From contig JAUPUE010000047.1 of the NCBI GenBank assembly GCA_030917725.1, positions 1 through 7,759 of the forward strand: a stretch of DNA of 7,759 bases, read 5' to 3'. The notes beneath the pieces are model-generated. The model saw nothing but the letters and a program-made list of their open reading frames with translations. It was not told where the DNA came from and searched no databases. The translations under genes and the position numbers were made by a program. Source of the stretch: Patescibacteria group bacterium (GTDB lineage: Bacteria > Patescibacteriota > Minisyncoccia > Phycocordibacterales > EsbW-18). This document shows, piece by piece, positions 1 to 5,861 of the stretch; the stretch's first letter is position 1, and every line of letters starts with the position of its first letter.

Positions 1-162
1 GGTCTTCTCCTCGAACATGTCTGGGACGAAATGACCGACCCGTTTTCGAATACTATTGAAGCGCACATCATGAGCGTCCGCAGAAAACTCAGACTTAAAA
101 AGTCCCCACCACTCATCCATACCGTGCCGGGTTTGGGATATAAGCTCTCGCTGGTCTCTTAA
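1..162 (+). CDS. OmpR/PhoB-family response regulator, C-terminal end only (partial)
   Basis: The window opens inside this gene; 53 codons in frame 1 run to a TAA at 160-162. What is visible is the second half of a winged-helix DNA-binding domain: the recognition-helix segment SNTIEAHIMSVRRKL (residues 16-30 of the fragment) and the wing hairpin signature TVPGLGYKL (41-49). This is the standard ending of OmpR/PhoB-type transcription regulators. The phosphoacceptor receiver domain must lie upstream and is not seen. A histidine kinase gene starts six bases after the stop, so the two very likely form a two-component pair on one transcript. The target genes are not evident; the promoter at 843-871 is the nearest candidate, but I see no clear tandem operator there. 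The family call is secure, the regulon is unknown. Confidence 0.92.
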   Translation, partial: GLLLEHVWDEMTDPFSNTIEAHIMSVRRKLRLKKSPPLIHTVPGLGYKLSLVS

Positions 163-168
163 ACACCC

Positions 169-846
169 ATGACCACACCGGAACCGACAAATCTTGTCTA
201 CGATGTGGCCCACGATCTTCAGACTCCCCTTACCGCGCTCAAAGCGCAACTTTCCCTCATCACCAAGACCCGGCGTACCGATGAAATAAAAGCGTGTCAC
301 GAGATCATCGATTCGATGTCATCCATGGTCAGTGACCTTCTTGCGTATGCACGATCAGGTACAGGATTTGAAACCGTCAACCAAAAAGAATTTGACTTGA
401 GTGCACGGATTATAGAAGCGCTCGACTATGTCGAGACAGTCGCACACTCATGCCGAGTAAAAATCACTTCAGACATCCACCCAAGAATCATCGTCAACGG
501 CGTTCCAGGAAAAATCGACGAGGCATTCCTCAACTTGGTGAGCAACAGTATGAAGTACCTCACAACATCCGGACCGCGCGAGATATCGATATCACTAATA
601 AAAACAGGAAAGAGTTGTTGTCTGTCGGTCGCAGACACCGGTATCGGAATTCCGCACGATGAACTTGAGCATGTCTTCACTCGCTTCTATCGCACCCGCC
701 CCGCCACACAACATGCATCCGGTTCGGGCCTTGGTTTGGCCATCACCAAAAAGATTGTTGAGCTTCACGGAGGAACAATCGCGATCGAGAGCGCGGAAGG
801 AATCGGTACGAGAGTGGAGATCAAATTCCCTGTCGTTCAGTCTTGA
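169..846 (+). CDS. Sensor-domain-less HisKA-type histidine kinase
   Basis: This 225-residue protein contains only the transmitter core of a histidine kinase. The dimerisation/phosphoacceptor helix carries the H-box AHDLQTPLT with His15 as the predicted phosphorylated residue. The ATP-binding HATPase_c domain follows: N-box around N122/N126, G1 box DTGIGIP (156-162), F-box FTRFY (170-174) and G2 box GSGLGLA (185-191). There is no membrane segment, HAMP, PAS or GAF domain; typical kinases of this class are 350-500 residues. ATG 169 is chosen because the response regulator stop lies directly upstream, leaving no room for a longer protein. No clear Shine-Dalgarno is visible, so translation is probably coupled to the regulator gene. 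It presumably autophosphorylates in the cytoplasm and transfers phosphate to the upstream regulator. The input signal is unknown and may come through a protein partner. Confidence 0.95.
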   Translation: MTTPEPTNLVYDVAHDLQTPLTALKAQLSLITKTRRTDEIKACHEIIDSMSSMVSDLLAYARSGTGFETVNQKEFDLSARIIEALDYVETVAHSCRVKITSDIHPRIIVNGVPGKIDEAFLNLVSNSMKYLTTSGPREISISLIKTGKSCCLSVADTGIGIPHDELEHVFTRFYRTRPATQHASGSGLGLAITKKIVELHGGTIAIESAEGIGTRVEIKFPVVQS

Positions 847-871
847 CGATACAATCCAAACCTGTCATATT
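843..871 (+). promoter_or_regulatory. Sigma-70-type promoter for the VKOR-like pair
   Basis: TTGACG (843-848) is separated by 17 bases from CATATT (866-871), and a TG lies one base before the -10 (863-864), making an extended -10. The -35 hexamer contains the TGA stop codon of the histidine kinase. Transcription would start near 878, giving a leader of about 67 bases before the ATG at 945. The promoter uncouples the small membrane genes from the two-component operon, although read-through remains possible. Confidence 0.65.
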
Positions 872-898
872 CTCCCCCAGATAAAACCCTGTACAAAC

Positions 899-930
899 GA
901 TGCTGCGAATCCTCGCACATCACGAATCCT
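899..930 (+). promoter_or_regulatory. Leader hairpin and direct repeat before a strong RBS
   Basis: In the predicted leader, GATG (899-902) can pair with CATC (918-921) and GCGA (905-908) with TCGC (913-916), around a four-base loop. The octamer CGAATCCT occurs at 906-913 and again at 923-930. Each copy ends in TCCT, complementary to the AGGA of the Shine-Dalgarno at 931-936. The layout could permit translational control, but the stems are short and function is inferred. Confidence 0.3.
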
Positions 931-936
931 AGGAGG
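931..936 (+). promoter_or_regulatory. Strong ribosome binding site (AGGAGG)
   Basis: A perfect AGGAGG lies eight bases before the ATG at 945 and fixes the start of the first small membrane gene. It stands out because most other genes in the window have no recognisable Shine-Dalgarno. Confidence 0.85.
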
Positions 937-944
937 GAAAAATC

Positions 945-1241
945 ATGTGGAACATCGTCGGTCTCGCGGCCATCGGGTTTCTGATTTCATTGTGGTTCCT
1001 CGTCAAGGAAGCTTCTTCCGACAATGGCAAGACGGAATGGTCAGCAATGGGTTTCATTGGTTATGCCGTAATCGCCGCAACGGCAAAGTTCCCGAACGTC
1101 ACGATGGGACTTGCGGTAATCACGGTAGTCGTCACCGTATGGCTCATCATCAAGTCCTTCAGGATGCGCGAGCTCTGCATGATGTGCATCCTCTCGTGGC
1201 TCGTGAACGTGCTCATCACCGTCGTTGCGTTCAACCGCTGA
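945..1241 (+). CDS. Minimal VKOR-like four-helix membrane protein with CxxC (copy 1)
   Basis: The product has 98 residues and four predicted membrane helices at about 2-20, 32-48, 52-70 and 79-95. The segment WSAMGFIGY (32-40) resembles the helix-2 entry of vitamin K epoxide reductase family proteins (usually like iPxallGliGY). The end of the loop before helix 4 carries CMMC (C78, C81) followed by W85 and N88, like the quinone-side CxxC of that family. VKOR proteins use this CxxC to pass electrons to quinone while oxidising partners outside the membrane through a second cysteine pair in the helix 1-2 loop. Here that loop is only about 11 residues and has no cysteine, so the protein is about 40-50 residues shorter than a usual VKOR domain. 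It is paralogous to the next gene and co-transcribed with it (18-base gap). The VKOR assignment is by motif and topology; a different small CxxC membrane family is possible. Confidence 0.6.
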   Translation: MWNIVGLAAIGFLISLWFLVKEASSDNGKTEWSAMGFIGYAVIAATAKFPNVTMGLAVITVVVTVWLIIKSFRMRELCMMCILSWLVNVLITVVAFNR

Positions 1242-1246
1242 TCTGC

Positions 1247-1252
1247 AAGGAG
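1247..1252 (+). promoter_or_regulatory. Ribosome binding site (AAGGAG)
   Basis: AAGGAG lies seven bases before the ATG at 1260 and just after the TGA of copy 1. It supports independent, efficient initiation of copy 2 and supports that ATG as the start. Confidence 0.8.
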
Positions 1253-1259
1253 CAAAGAA

Positions 1260-1574
1260 ATGTGGAGCATCATTGGTATCTCAACCATCGGATTCGTAGT
1301 CTCAGCGTGTATCTGGAAGATTCTTTACACTTCCACATCCGACGACAACGAAAGAGCACCGTGGGCCTTCCTGGGCATGATCGGTTACATAGCGATCGGC
1401 GCGACCGCGGCGATCCCACTTGTCACCCTCGTGTTGGCGATCGGCGCAGTGGGCATAACTCTATGGCTCATCTGCCTCTCTGCCAGAAATGGGGAGTTTT
1501 GCCTCTTGTGCCTTGTCTGCTGGATTGCGAACATCGCCCTTTTCCTCCTAGCGTGCATCCCCTACTACATCTAG
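1260..1574 (+). CDS. Minimal VKOR-like four-helix membrane protein with CxxC (copy 2)
   Basis: This 104-residue protein is a clear tandem paralogue of the preceding one. Both share the N-terminal pattern MW(N/S)I(V/I)G..., a tryptophan then MGFIGY or LGMIGY, an ATAxxPxVT block between helices 2 and 3, WLI near the end of helix 3, and ExCxxC followed by W and N in helix 4. Here the motif is CLLC (C81, C84), followed by W88 and N91. PWAFLGMIGY (34-43) is particularly close to the VKOR helix-2 entry. Four helices are expected at about 2-22, 35-52, 54-73 and 82-100. Extra cysteines sit at 17, 72, 87 and 99, all predicted in or near membrane helices; the short polar loop at 23-33 has none. A role in thiol-disulfide exchange with membrane quinone is inferred. 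The two copies may form a heterodimer. The sequences have diverged considerably, so the duplication does not look recent. Confidence 0.6.
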   Translation: MWSIIGISTIGFVVSACIWKILYTSTSDDNERAPWAFLGMIGYIAIGATAAIPLVTLVLAIGAVGITLWLICLSARNGEFCLLCLVCWIANIALFLLACIPYYI

Positions 1575-1620
1575 AAGGAAGATGCGTCGAAGTGTCGCGC
1601 CACAACCCGCCTCATCACCG

Positions 1621-1650
1621 AAGACCCCTTCGGAGGTGGGGTTTTCGTTT
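1621..1650 (+). terminator. Intrinsic terminator after the VKOR-like pair
   Basis: AAGACCCC (1621-1628) pairs with GGGGTTTT (1638-1645), including one G-U pair, around a nine-base loop. It is followed by CGTTT, giving an interrupted T tract on the plus strand. An alternative stem CCGAAG/CTTCGG (1618-1623 with 1628-1633) overlaps it. It lies 46 bases past the stop of copy 2. On the minus strand the hairpin has no following T tract, so it is a weaker candidate for ending the convergent methyltransferase transcript. Confidence 0.75.
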
Positions 1651-1663
1651 ATATAAAAACAAA

Positions 1664-2275
1664 TTACTTTTTGCGTCCAACAATCTGAAGCCATTCTGCT
1701 CTACCGGATGTAGTACTGGTCTTCCAGACAACTTCCATATCCAAGTCCTTGAGAAGAGTTTCCAATTCGACGAGGGTGAAAAAGCTGAAAAAACGCTCGT
1801 ATTCGTATCCATAATCATCCTCTTTTCTCACCGCTTCTTCTATTCCATCATCGTGCATCCCTTTGACAGCGATATAGAGCAGACCATTTGGGTTGATCTT
1901 TTCTTTGAGTTTCAAGAGCACCTCGCGAACCCGATTCTTTGGAATATGGAGAAGGACTGCCTGAGCAAAAACCGCGTCAAAAACTTTCGGGTAATTATCT
2001 ATTTCGTATACATCAACAACATCAAATGGAATCTCGGGTGATTCTCTCCTGGCGATCTCGATCATCTTTTCGGAGAAATCGATGCCAGTGACCTTAAGGC
2101 CTTTCTTTGACAAATAGCGAGATTTCAAACCTGCTCCGCAACCCACATCGAGAATCGTGGCCCCCTTTGAAAGCTCGGATACAAATCTATCCGTTCCTTC
2201 TCGCCACCATGTATCATCGTGATGATCTTTTGACCAATCTTCTGCGATTTTGTTATACGTCGCTTTTAAATCCAT
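1664..2275 (-). CDS. Class I SAM-dependent methyltransferase, substrate unknown
   Basis: This 203-residue protein has the Rossmann-fold methyltransferase signature: motif I ILDVGCGAG (41-49) for S-adenosylmethionine binding, the acidic residue after strand 2 in VTGIDFSEKM (62-71), an acidic D88 in VVDVYEI for the adenine side, and FDAVFAQAVLLHIP (99-112) as the motif after strand 4. It resembles the small-molecule methyltransferases of the Methyltransf_11/25 type, which modify soluble metabolites, quinone precursors or peptides; nothing in the sequence fixes the substrate. The N-terminal segment (1-37) and the aromatic-rich 153-166 region may form the acceptor site. It is the last gene of the ABC exporter operon, nine bases after the ATPase stop and with no visible Shine-Dalgarno, which suggests coupled translation. 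Its position hints that it may modify the exported compound or act in resistance, but this is inference. It ends 90 bases from the convergent VKOR-like copy 2. Confidence 0.88.
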   Translation of the reverse strand: MDLKATYNKIAEDWSKDHHDDTWWREGTDRFVSELSKGATILDVGCGAGLKSRYLSKKGLKVTGIDFSEKMIEIARRESPEIPFDVVDVYEIDNYPKVFDAVFAQAVLLHIPKNRVREVLLKLKEKINPNGLLYIAVKGMHDDGIEEAVRKEDDYGYEYERFFSFFTLVELETLLKDLDMEVVWKTSTTSGRAEWLQIVGRKK

Positions 2276-2284
2276 AAGGATTGT

Positions 2285-2974
2285 CTACATGCCCTTTGCC
2301 GTCTGCAACTTGTCGGAAACAACCTGTCCATCTTCGAGTGTGATGACGCGCTCTGCAAAAGCAGCGTACTCAGGTTCATGGGTCACCATAACGATGGTCT
2401 GACCCTTGGCGTGGAGATCGCGCATAACCTTGATGACGTCTTCGCTCGACACACTGTCGAGGCTCGCTGTTGGTTCGTCAGCAAAAAGAATATCGGGCTT
2501 CTGGGCGATCGCACGTGCAATCGAGACGCGCTGTTGTTCGCCACCCGAAAGCTGGCTCGGACGGTTGTGGAGACGATGACCCAACCCCACAGCTTCGAGT
2601 CCCCTGCTTGCCTTCTCGCGAGCTTCCGCGTTCGTGAGACCAAGCATGAGAAGCGGCACTTCGACATTCTCGACAGCATTGAGCTCGGGCAAGAGCGCGT
2701 AATCTTGGAAAATGTACCCAAGCTTCTTGAGACGGAACGTCGTACGCTTCTTCTCATCGAATCCGTCAGTAACGACGTTGTCGAGGATGACACTTCCTGA
2801 TGTCGGTTGGTCGAGAAGGCTCATCTGATACATGAGTGTCGATTTTCCTGCTCCCGACTTACCCATGATTGCAACAAACTGCCCTGCAGGAATCGAGAGG
2901 TCAATACCGCGTAACACGCGTGTAACGACGTCTCCTTCTCCATAATTCTTTATAAGATTTTTAACTTCGATCAT
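2285..2974 (-). CDS. ABC transporter ATPase, MacB/LolD type
   Basis: The 229-residue product is a complete ABC ATPase. It shows Walker A GKSGAGKST (38-46), Q-loop Q90, the signature LSGGEQQRV (142-150), Walker B ILFADE (162-167), D-loop SLD (171-173) and H-loop H199. The length, the start (IEVKNLIKNYGEGD...) and the overall pattern match the LolD/MacB/FtsE-like subfamily that works with FtsX-type permeases. These mechanotransmission ATPases drive conformational changes in the extracytoplasmic domain rather than translocating substrate through the membrane. It would bind the permease encoded immediately upstream (nine-base gap) as a dimer on the cytoplasmic face. No clear Shine-Dalgarno precedes the ATG. 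Confidence 0.96.
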   Translation of the reverse strand: MIEVKNLIKNYGEGDVVTRVLRGIDLSIPAGQFVAIMGKSGAGKSTLMYQMSLLDQPTSGSVILDNVVTDGFDEKKRTTFRLKKLGYIFQDYALLPELNAVENVEVPLLMLGLTNAEAREKASRGLEAVGLGHRLHNRPSQLSGGEQQRVSIARAIAQKPDILFADEPTASLDSVSSEDVIKVMRDLHAKGQTIVMVTHEPEYAAFAERVITLEDGQVVSDKLQTAKGM

Positions 2975-2983
2975 AGATAGGAT

Positions 2984-4243
2984 TTAGCGGCCCAAGATTG
3001 CATCAAGCGTATTACGCTTCACAATCATGCGCGCCGGGATGTAACCGGCCAACAGCGTCGCGATAACGAGAATAACGAGCTTTTTGATTGTGCCCGAGAG
3101 CGGCGCAACAAGGATACCGTCAGAGAACGGGAAGTTGATCGGATGTGCATTAAAGAACGGCACCATCACACCGTAGATGAGGAAGAGGGCGATTGCTGAA
3201 CCAACAGCAACATAGAGAAGTGATTGGATAACGTATGAAAGTTCAATCGCCGATGCCGACACGCCGATACCCTTGAGAATACCGATGTACTTGCGGCGCG
3301 TAATTGCGTTAACGAAGATGACGATGAAGATGGTGATTGACGAAACAATGAGACCAACCGAGCTGATGCCGTTACCAAGCATCGCAAACGTGTCGATCAT
3401 GTCGAGGAGAAACTGTGGCAAGCCTTCGCGCGAGAGACGGACAACAGCGATGTCCTTGGCTCCACTTTCGACGAGGTCTCGCTTGATAAGCGCCGGGTCG
3501 TACCCCTCTTCGGCGCGAATAGCGATTTCGTTGAGATTGAGATCGGTGCGACCGGCGATGCGGACGAATTCGCCTTTTGTAACGAACACGCGACGAGAGA
3601 TTTCATCAACCTTGGTCTTAAGAATACCTTTGACGATGTATTCCTTTGTTGCATCTCCCACGGTGATACGAACACGACTTCCAGGTTTGATATTCGAAAG
3701 TGTAGGATAGCCAACATCATCGCCCTGCCCGAGTGGTGAATACTGCTCGAGGAGATTTGCACCAAGCATCACATATCCTCCATCTTGATTCGTAAGAAAC
3801 TCACCCTCAACGATGTTCTTTGAGAGATTCGTCACCTCGTCTTCAATCATAGGATCGAGACCCACGATTGTTGTACCAACCGTATCGCGCAATGCCTTTG
3901 GATCGCGACGTTCACGGTAGTTTGCCTCAACAGTAACTCCTCCGGTGTAACGTGCAGTATACGAAGCGATACCGGGAATGGTCTCGATTGTTGAAATGAG
4001 GCTCGGTGATTGTTCGATGGACTTCTCCCCTGTTGGCGTCGTGATGAAGACATTGCCCGTGAACTGGTCTTCGTATGTCTTCACCGAGCCTTCGATAAGA
4101 CCGACAAGAATACCCGAGACCGCAACGAGGTTCAGGAAGGTCAGCATCATGATGAAGATGATGAGACCGGTCGTCCATTTGCTCGCATGGCGAATCTGCT
4201 TCCAGCCGAGCATGAATCCTACTCGTAGCGTGTCTTTAAACAT
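2984..4243 (-). CDS. FtsX/MacB-family ABC transporter permease
   Basis: The 419-residue protein has the MacB topology: one N-terminal membrane helix (about 25-50), a large extracytoplasmic domain (about 52-288, MacB_PCD type) and three C-terminal helices (about 291-313, 336-362 and 386-406). The cytoplasmic loop RRKYIGILKGIGVS (316-329) is the classic FtsX coupling segment (commonly RReEIGilkAiGas) that contacts the ATPase. The end PARMIVKRNTLDAILGR is also typical. Together with the adaptor upstream and the ATPase downstream it would form an export pump or lipoprotein/peptide-handling complex. Start ATG 4243 lies 14 bases past the adaptor stop; an AGGT just before it is at best a weak ribosome binding site. 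The substrate cannot be told from sequence. Confidence 0.94.
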   Translation of the reverse strand: MFKDTLRVGFMLGWKQIRHASKWTTGLIIFIMMLTFLNLVAVSGILVGLIEGSVKTYEDQFTGNVFITTPTGEKSIEQSPSLISTIETIPGIASYTARYTGGVTVEANYRERRDPKALRDTVGTTIVGLDPMIEDEVTNLSKNIVEGEFLTNQDGGYVMLGANLLEQYSPLGQGDDVGYPTLSNIKPGSRVRITVGDATKEYIVKGILKTKVDEISRRVFVTKGEFVRIAGRTDLNLNEIAIRAEEGYDPALIKRDLVESGAKDIAVVRLSREGLPQFLLDMIDTFAMLGNGISSVGLIVSSITIFIVIFVNAITRRKYIGILKGIGVSASAIELSYVIQSLLYVAVGSAIALFLIYGVMVPFFNAHPINFPFSDGILVAPLSGTIKKLVILVIATLLAGYIPARMIVKRNTLDAILGR

Positions 4244-4257
4244 ACCTAATGTGGTTG

Positions 4258-5682
4258 TTACTCTGCGATGATGACGGTGTCTCCTTCGGAAAGACCGGCA
4301 GTTACTTCCATGGAACCGTCGCTGCCGCGGAGGCCAAGGACGATCTCCTTTTCTTCACCCTTATCACCTTCGGCTTTGCGGAGCAAAACATACGGCGTGC
4401 CGTCTTCGCGGTATTTGATTGCACGCGCCGGTACCGAAAGAACGGTTGGGCGCTTGCTCGTCTCGATAGAAACATCAGCCGTCATACCCGAAGAGATGCG
4501 GTCATCAGTTTTATCGAATGCGATGCGGGCTTCGTAGACCGACACTCCGTCAACGAGTGTCTCACTACGGCTCACTGATACAACCGTACCGGTGAATACT
4601 TCTTCACCAAGAGCATCGAGCATGATAGAGACCGGATTGCCGACGCGGACTTTGACACTATCAACTTCAGGAAGATCAATCTCAACACCAAAACCATCAT
4701 TTGAGATAACCGATACGGCTGAATCGTTCGCGTTCACGGATTCGCCCGGATCGACATCAATTGATGCGACAGTCCCATTGAATGGCGCCGTGAGAACACG
4801 CTGACCAATGAGCGCCTGAATGCGTGCGACTTCGGCTTCTGCCTGTGCAAGTTCTGCATCAGCAATCGAAGCACCACTGGTCTGAGCGCGCACTTCTGCC
4901 TCTGCTTCGTCGACTGCCCGACTACGCTCACGAAGAGCATCTTGGTACGCATTATATGCAGCGGCATACGATGGGCTCTTTGTGTTAGGAATCTCAACAT
5001 ACCAAATTGTGTCGTAGTAGCTGGTTGGCACTTCAGGAAAGCTCACAAAAAGGCCGTTGGTGCCAACAGGAGTCGATCCCGTCTTATTAACCTCGACGGA
5101 TTCAACATCTTCCATACCAAATACATAAAGATCGGTATCACCTGACTGAGAACCTGACTTGATAGTCAGTTTATATCGTCCTTCGCCACCGGTGTAGCGT
5201 CCGCTGATGATTGGAGGTGTCTCGGTGTACGTTGGGCTCTGCGGTTCGGCAATGAGTCCTGTTGAAAGAAGCTCGCTATACGCATTAGCAACAAGCGTGT
5301 CCTGCTTGTCACGAATAGCATCAATGTTGACCGTTGTGTTTGTGTGTTCGGCACGCTTGATGGCGAGCGCCGCCTGGGCCGACTGGAGTTCGGCACCGAG
5401 TGTTCCAAGACCGAGGCTCACGAGCGTCTGCCCACGGTAGACGACGTCGTTAACATCGACGGAAACATCACGAACGATGCCGGACGTCTCAAATCCGAGG
5501 TCAGATACGATACGTGCTTCGACAGTACCGGCGATGCGCACCGCTTCGGTAACATCACGACGTTCAACAGTAACGACCTCTTGGTCCCCATTTCCCCCTC
5601 CAAACACTACGAAGCCGAGAATAACGATAATAACAAGCCCGATTGCGCCTGCGATAAGGCGATTGTTTTTGATCCAATTCAT
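4258..5682 (-). CDS. HlyD/MacA-like efflux adaptor with an inserted domain
   Basis: This 474-residue membrane-fusion protein starts with a membrane anchor (about 9-29). It continues with the first lipoyl half (about 40-92), first coiled-coil arm (about 97-140), a non-helical insert (about 145-236), second coiled-coil arm (about 237-293, rich in A/E/R), the second lipoyl half (LTAPFNGTV, 297-305), a beta-barrel (about 330-410) and a membrane-proximal domain to the end. In Gram-negative relatives the arms join in a short tip that contacts TolC. Here about 90 residues of predicted beta-strand-rich sequence (SGRYTGGEGRYKLTI..., GLFVSF, WYVEIPN) sit at that tip. No TolC-like gene is present. It is the first gene of the operon and would link the permease to the outer surface. 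The start ATG lies eight bases after a TATAAT and has no Shine-Dalgarno. Confidence 0.92.
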   Translation of the reverse strand: MNWIKNNRLIAGAIGLVIIVILGFVVFGGGNGDQEVVTVERRDVTEAVRIAGTVEARIVSDLGFETSGIVRDVSVDVNDVVYRGQTLVSLGLGTLGAELQSAQAALAIKRAEHTNTTVNIDAIRDKQDTLVANAYSELLSTGLIAEPQSPTYTETPPIISGRYTGGEGRYKLTIKSGSQSGDTDLYVFGMEDVESVEVNKTGSTPVGTNGLFVSFPEVPTSYYDTIWYVEIPNTKSPSYAAAYNAYQDALRERSRAVDEAEAEVRAQTSGASIADAELAQAEAEVARIQALIGQRVLTAPFNGTVASIDVDPGESVNANDSAVSVISNDGFGVEIDLPEVDSVKVRVGNPVSIMLDALGEEVFTGTVVSVSRSETLVDGVSVYEARIAFDKTDDRISSGMTADVSIETSKRPTVLSVPARAIKYREDGTPYVLLRKAEGDKGEEKEIVLGLRGSDGSMEVTAGLSEGDTVIIAE

Positions 5683-5690
5683 AGAAGAGC

Positions 5691-5699
5691 ATTATACCA
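5691..5699 (-). promoter_or_regulatory. Extended -10 promoter of the exporter operon, likely leaderless
   Basis: Read on the minus strand, TGG (5699-5697) precedes a perfect TATAAT (5696-5691), an extended -10 element. Only eight bases separate it from the adaptor ATG at 5682, so transcription should start within a base or two of the start codon. No good -35 is found at 16-18 bases. A small inverted repeat GAGT-AC-ACTC (5715-5724) lies in the -35 region and could bind a regulator. The rest of the 179-base gap up to 5861 holds no gene I can support and no convincing terminator for msrA. Confidence 0.7.
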
Positions 5700-5861
5700 C
5701 AAGGTGATTTGGGTGAGTACACTCTCTCAAAAGCTTGGTGGTATGACTCTCGCTGCGTGGTCCGTGTTTTGTCCTCGCAAGCTCGGAAAAACCCGGATCC
5801 ACTCCGCTCTGCGCCATATGTTTCGGAGATCTGAAACCTGGCAGCCGGCAACTAGAAGCTT

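Noticed and set aside
844..1241. Alternative genetic code with UGA read as glycine, as in some candidate phyla.
   Set aside because: TGA ends the kinase right after its normal C-terminus and ends VKOR-like copy 1 just before the next ribosome site, so it is used as a stop.
659..2041. A 460-codon open frame on the plus strand across the small membrane genes and the methyltransferase.
   Set aside because: Its translation has no family motifs and is rich in His/Arg/Ser. It runs out of frame through the kinase and both VKOR-like genes and antisense to the methyltransferase, all of which are clearly coding.
1664..2275. Methyltransferase as recently transferred DNA because it looked AT-rich.
   Set aside because: Hand counts of a few 60-base lines gave about 35-47% GC, but lines in the permease and channel genes gave about 42-43%, so the difference is not convincing.
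5780..5810. A possible msrA terminator: CGGA/TCCG stem followed by GGGTTTTT on the minus strand.
   Set aside because: Only four base pairs form, too weak to call.
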